DNA of 64,000 bases, from positions 20,893,750 through 20,957,749 of the forward strand of contig CM073551.1 of the NCBI GenBank assembly GCA_037074615.1, written 5' to 3'. The notes under the pieces were generated by a model. It saw nothing but the letters and a program-made list of their open reading frames with translations. It ran no database searches and was not told the origin of the DNA. The position numbers were made by a program, and so were the translations under genes. Shown piece after piece: positions 59,550 to 64,000 of the stretch. This DNA comes from Leucaena leucocephala. Lineage: Eukaryota; Streptophyta; Magnoliopsida; Fabales; Fabaceae. How positions within the stretch are numbered: the stretch's first letter is position 1; each line of letters opens with the position of its first letter.

Positions 59550-62151
59550 ATGGGTGGGGAGCGCAAGGTGTATACTCTCGCTGAGGTCTCTCAGCACAAC
59601 AACGCCAAAGATTGCTGGCTTGTTATCAATGGCAAGGTTTGTGATTTGATCTGGAATTGTGGAATAGATGGGATTTCGTTTTGGGTTTGATTATCGTTGT
59701 TGAGAATCTTGGGTTTTTATTGGAATGAAGTTTTAATGGGTTTAAATGATGACTGATGTCGATCTGGTGACGTTCATGTTGTTTCGTTCGCATATGAGCT
59801 CGATATGCAATTGTTTTTCCAATTGGGTATTTGGACGGTGATTTGACTTTTTATTAGTTTGTCATTAATTCATTATTGAGCTGAGTTTTTGGAAGTTTAT
59901 GTTTTCTCTTAGAAAATGGGCTGTAGGAATTGAGGTTATTGAAAACGTGAGTATGCCTGGAATCGAAGGCTGCAATCTTGATAGTAATAAATTTGCATGT
60001 GAAGATTGATGTACTGAAGGTAAAAGAGTGAACATTTACAATCTACCTAGGTGCTAAAGCAGCCCTGGCAGCGTGTAGCTGACCAGCTAGTGAGATAAGG
60101 CTTGTTGTTGTTGTATTCTCCCTCCATTTCTTTTGCTCTAATTCCTATAAATAATAACAAGGTAAAACTCTTCGAAAAGAATTAAGATCACTGAGATGAT
60201 GCTGGCTCTGAATTGTCTCCACGTAGTAACCAATTGGGGGGTTTCTATTGGTTTAGTGGCATTGCACGTAAGTCAAATTGAATAGGCATTGTTTGTTGAA
60301 TGAAATATTCATGTCATTCTTGAACATTTGGTGAAATTGGATCAGAGCTTGTCAGCTGTGATGCTATGTTGTTTTTCTTTTCTTTTTCTTTCAAGCTATG
60401 TCTTGGTAAGGGTCCTCAATCTTCATGACTGCTGCATTTATTTATTATTATGAATGGAAATGGTCTTTTTCTCTTTGGATCATTACGGAACCTCTGAATT
60501 TGGTATTTCTAAGATGGAGTTTGTATAGTGATATTGGTTACTTTGTATGTTTGGAGTGAAGAATCATTATTTGCTTTCTCTGTGATATCATCTATATACT
60601 TTTAGGGCTTAACAAACATTTGGCAACTGATCTGGACCTGCTTCTTTAAAACAGGTTCTGTCAGAAGTGATGTGCTCACTTCAAGTATTTTCCTTTATTA
60701 GAACATCTAAAACCCAAACATGGTTCTTGATGTCTCACATCTCCAAGTTCAGAATTGCAGAATTCATGTCGTACATCATAGTTATTGATTTTGTTCTTTA
60801 GTTGTGTTACAGGAAATCATCTCAATTATATTCTTTTAATAAGTTTTGATAGTATTTATAAAATATTTATATATAACTAACAAGTATGTGATAAATCTGA
60901 TCACCAAAGGGATGTAATGGGTTTCTGATCTACTGGTGTTCCATAGAACACAAAAAAATTATAACTGCTTTATCTTTGTTGTAGCAATTTGAACTTGTCA
61001 AAACTCAAAACCTGTTAGAGGACATGTGACTGTGGAGTTTAATACAGCTACTGCATGGTTTCTTCTTATGAGTGGTTTTCATTACCTTAAGATTATTTCC
61101 TGTACAGGTTTACAACGTGACAAAATTCTTAGAGGATCATCCTGGTGGGGATGATGTCTTGATATCTGCCACAGGTATGCATCTATCCTTTTGTCTCTCT
61201 GTCTAACTGGCTTGTTCATCAGTTTTGCTCTCACAGGACAGAGATGTCTTTAAATCTAAGAACCACTTATTCTAACATGGATAAAGGACAAGAAAGGACA
61301 CGACAAAAGATACTATAACGCTACAAAATATGCAATATCCTTTTCTGACCGACTGAGTTGTTTATCGCTGTTGGTCTCACCAAACTTAGATGTTTATGTC
61401 ATGTGTCTCAAGAAGCTTACCTTGAAGTAAGGGCTTTATAAGGCCTTAGGATCTCCAACTCTAATGGCTAGCTTTTAGGTTGTGGTTCTCCTAAGGACTT
61501 GTGTTCGTTACAATCTATAAATCTAATAAGCAAATATACTAACATGAATACATGACAAGATATGGACACTTAGAGACTCAATCATGAAATACACAGACAA
61601 AACTCAATTTGATATGGATAGTAAGGGCTATCATCATTTAAGCAAAGTGATAAGGGATTTAAATCTCAGCTTTTGTCTATGTAGCAACTTCGTTGGCAGG
61701 GGTTTACCGTTTGCCCATTGTACCTAGGGGAGATTAGTCCCTGTTGTCAGTCGAGTATACTCCTCGTGCCTGACAAAAAATATGTAATATCCTAGTGCAG
61801 TTCAAAGTGTCATGTCTGATATGAAGATCAAACACTATAAGGATCTATTCTGAAATATTGGTGTTTTGATAGTTGTGAATGCAAATATTTGCAGGGAAAG
61901 ATGCAACTGATGATTTTGAAGATGTAGGACACAGTACGAGTGCTGGGTCGATGATGGAAGAATTTTATGTTGGAGACATCGATTCCTCAACCATCCCCAC
62001 CAAGGTTAAGTACACTCCTCCAAAACAAGCTCAGCATAATAATCAGGACAAGTCGTCAGATTTCTTTATCAAGTTGCTCCAGTTCTTAGTTCCCTTGCTT
62101 ATCTTGGGTGTGGCTGTTGGTATCCGTTTTTACACAAAATCATCAACATAA
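59550..62151 (+). CDS. Cytochrome b5, tail-anchored ER form
   Basis: Electron carrier on the cytosolic face of the ER, feeding desaturases, hydroxylases and some P450s. Three exons, 59550-59636, 61108-61174 and 61895-62151, with GT-AG borders and closing phases encode 136 aa, the usual plant length. It begins MGGERKVYTLAEVSQHNNAK. Heme ligands are His40 in EDHPGGDD and His64 in EDVGHS. Acidic residues around the heme edge are intact. The C-terminal FFIKLLQFLVPLLILGVAVG followed by a short basic tail is the membrane anchor that directs ER insertion. Intron 1 is long (1471 bases) and holds a possible retroelement tail at about 60040-60115. The first ATG is the start. Confidence 0.95.
60040..60115 (+). 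repeat. Possible SINE/LINE 3'-end relic with TTG tail
   Basis: The segment ends GATAAGGCTTGTTGTTGTTG, the kind of (TTG)n tail found on plant RTE LINEs and their SINE partners. Only the 3' end seems present, in intron 1 of cytochrome b5. It is short and uncertain. Confidence 0.35.
61640..61790 (+). repeat. Possible diverged SINE-like fragment in cytochrome b5 intron 2
   Basis: A B-box-like GGATTTAAATCTCAG is followed by CGTTTGCCCATTGTACCTAG, a GTCAGTCGAGTATACTCCTC block and an A-rich end (CCTGACAAAAAA). The GC content and tRNA-SINE-like order stand out from the intron. No A box or target duplication was established. Confidence 0.35.
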
Positions 62152-62952
62152 TCCTTTAAAGCTTAGCGTTGGAATAGACTTTTAGAATAATGTAAACTTG
62201 CTTCCATAGAAGCCTGCCTTATATGTTCTTGAGAGGTACAATTATGGATTATCCGAAGATATAATATATGTACATATACACATGTGCCTGTGTTAGGACT
62301 AATTATATGATTCTTTTTTGAGATGTTAATTTACTGTTATATCTCGCTTTGTCTTTCTGCTTGATCTTGCATGGACTTTTGAAATTATCAGTCTTAGCCA
62401 TTTCTGCTTTCTAAATTGAAGTATTAATCAGGGATTTAGTTTGTCGTCTGAACTGCGATAATACCATATATCAACAAAAAAAACCTTATTTATCATACAA
62501 GAATTGGCATTTGCAGGGGGGAAAAAGAAAGAGGTATGAGAACCCTGAGTAGAGGTTAGATATTGGTTAAATTATAAGGACATTTATGATTTACATTTTA
62601 AATTAGTTTTTGTTCAAATGTAGAATTCAACAATTAAAAGTTACACATGATAGTTGAGTGGGGTGAAATAGACTCAATTGCCAATTCTTTATAAGGTTGA
62701 AAATTTTATGGGCAGAAAAAGTCGTCTGGGAAGAATTATCGTAATTAAAGTCGATAATTTTTAAATTTAATTATGTAATATCAGATATCAAATAATTATA
62801 TTAAAAAATACAAAAAAGAGTTATCATCCCCAAGAAAGTGGCTTCTGACTTATTTGAAATTGATATTAATGTGGGTGTTTAGGTAATACCTAAACTATAG
62901 TTTTAAAAGGGTTTTTAGTTCAAATTATAATTTAGAAAAAAAAATTAACTAA
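62152..62952. other. Cytochrome b5 3' UTR and intergenic DNA
   Basis: The first 150-200 bases are probably the 3' UTR. The rest is AT-rich and shows nothing I can name. Confidence 0.5.
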
Positions 62953-63619
62953 GGGCCTGTTTGGCCCCAAACCTAGGTTTTAAAAGGGCTCATGGCCCAA
63001 ACTTTAGTTTGGAGAAATTTTAAAATAAATAATCATATTTGTCTATAAGTGTTTTTGGATCAAACCATAGTTTAAAACCAATATTTTAGATAAGCTACTG
63101 AGACTAACTTTTAGAACAGTAAAAGAGTTTATGGACTACCTATTTACTATTTTACTCCTATTTTTTCTTATACTCTCTCTCCTCTTCTCCTTTTTTTTCA
63201 CTTCTCTCTCTACCTCCACCGCACCGCCGTCCTCTTCTTCTTCCTCCTCCTCCTCCGTCAGCATCACCTCCTCTTCCATCACCGTCACCTCCTCCTCCTC
63301 CTTCTTCCTCCTCCTCCTTCGCTGGATCTCCCTCCTTCATTGTCGCCACCAGTCTTCGCCAGATCTCCCTTATGTGCTTCCAGTGAGAGAGAGAGAGGGT
63401 GAGAGAGAGAAAATAGGGGAGAGAATAATTTTTTTATCTTATACCCTTTTTAGTAATTTACCAATCATAAAAGTCATTCTGATAATAACTATCCAAATAC
63501 TTATTTATCTAAAATTATGTTTTTTCTATAAGCTCTTATCCAAAAATCCCTTTGTAAAAGCTATCCAAAAGCCCATTTTTTACACAAGCCCTTTTCTAAA
63601 ATCCTATCCAAACACACAC
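62953..63619. mobile_element. Tourist-like MITE (667 bases) with pyrimidine-rich core
   Basis: The left end GGGCCTGTTTGGCCCC and right end GATAGGATTTTAG..-type arm (read inverted from ATCCTATCCAAACACACAC) are flanked by TAA at 62950-62952 and 63620-63622. The centre is rich in CTC/TCC/TCTT repeats, which create long serine- or leucine-rich open frames with no biological meaning. Related to 53065-53545 and to the element that follows. Confidence 0.65.
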
Positions 63620-63649
63620 TAAATAGCCTAAGTTACTCCATAAGTACTT

Positions 63650-64000
63650 TTTTTTTCATAAATTGGTTCAAACTTAGGTTTTAGATAAGCTGATAAGAAT
63701 AGTTTATATACTGAGAAAAAAAACTTATGGCTATCCAGTTACTATTTTACCCCTACATTTTTTCCACACTCTCTCCTCCCTCTTCTCTCGTCGTCACAGA
63801 TTTGCAGAGAAGTCGCTGGTCGTTCGTCCCTCCTCTCTCTCCTCCCTTCTGATGGTCCCTCCTCTCTCCTCTCTCTCGCTATTGCTGGTGGTCTCCGTTC
63901 GGCGATCTGTAGAGGAGTCACATACTTGAGAGAGGCAGATCTACAGAGGTGATCTACAGATGTACGGAGGTGGTTCACGTCGATTTTGGTTCCTCTGTTG
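63650..64000. mobile_element. Partial relative of the preceding Tourist-like element, cut by window end
   Basis: AACTTAGGTTTTAGATAAGCTGA, then ATGGCTATCCAGTTACTATTTTACCCCTAC, repeats the order of blocks at about 63060-63170 (for example GATAAGCTACTGAGACTAAC and TGGACTACCTATTTACTATT). It is followed by the same CTCTCTCC-rich tract. The left end is not clear and the right end is outside the window. Confidence 0.5.

Noticed and set aside
63131..63622. Ser-rich 163-codon frame
   Set aside because: It lies inside a Tourist-like MITE and is created by TCC/CTC repeats.
1..64000. Gene cluster or novel defence system
   Set aside because: The genes belong to unrelated housekeeping and silencing functions on both strands with separate promoters. 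Nothing indicates co-regulation.

Overview
The window is nuclear DNA of a flowering plant, most likely a eudicot. It has intron-rich genes with canonical GT-AG introns, AT-rich intergenic DNA, plant-only gene types (DCL3, a CE13 pectin acetylesterase) and plant repeats (an Au-type SINE, Tourist-like, Stowaway-like and hAT-like MITEs). I cannot name the species. No rRNA, tRNA, CRISPR array or organellar insertion was seen.

Layout, left to right. 62-2343 (+): the 3' end of an EAF1-type NuA4 scaffold gene. 5461-19198 (+): a complete DICER-LIKE 3 gene, reconstructed as 25 exons and about 1631 aa, with several introns loaded with MITEs and a SINE. 20513-22696 (-): a single-exon RH21/Prp28 DEAD-box helicase. 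22983-23606: three consecutive SINE copies. 25091-26183 (+): a small conserved coiled-coil protein. 27699-32240 (-): a 12-exon pectin acetylesterase. 35808-37277 (-): a 71-aa mitochondrial complex I subunit (NDUFB4/B15 type). 39186-42101 (-): a SERINC/TMS membrane protein. 44747-46341 (-): ribosomal protein uL13 (RPL13a). 46.3-54.4 kb: a gene-poor, repeat-rich stretch with a foldback element, an hAT-like element and a weak, probably broken gene on the minus strand. 54684-56985 (+): MAGO NASHI. 58289-59401: a tail-to-tail pair of Tourist-like MITEs forming a roughly 1.1-kb palindrome. 59550-62151 (+): a tail-anchored cytochrome b5. 62953-64000: more Tourist-like elements.

The genes are not a functional cluster. 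They are mostly housekeeping genes (splicing, exon junction complex, translation, respiration, ER electron transfer) plus chromatin and small-RNA genes. One thematic link is inference only: DCL3 makes the 24-nt siRNAs that silence MITEs, SINEs and inverted repeats, and the window is dense in such elements, some inside DCL3 introns.

I found no convincing new multi-gene system. The most unusual items are the MITE pair sharing one TAA, the SINE cluster that reused one target site, the foldback element whose arms are tandem repeats, a GC-AG intron in DCL3, and an Asp-to-Gly change beside the DCL3 RNase IIIb catalytic signature. Exon borders were assigned by eye from splice consensus, reading-frame continuity and remembered family conservation. 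No alignment was run.
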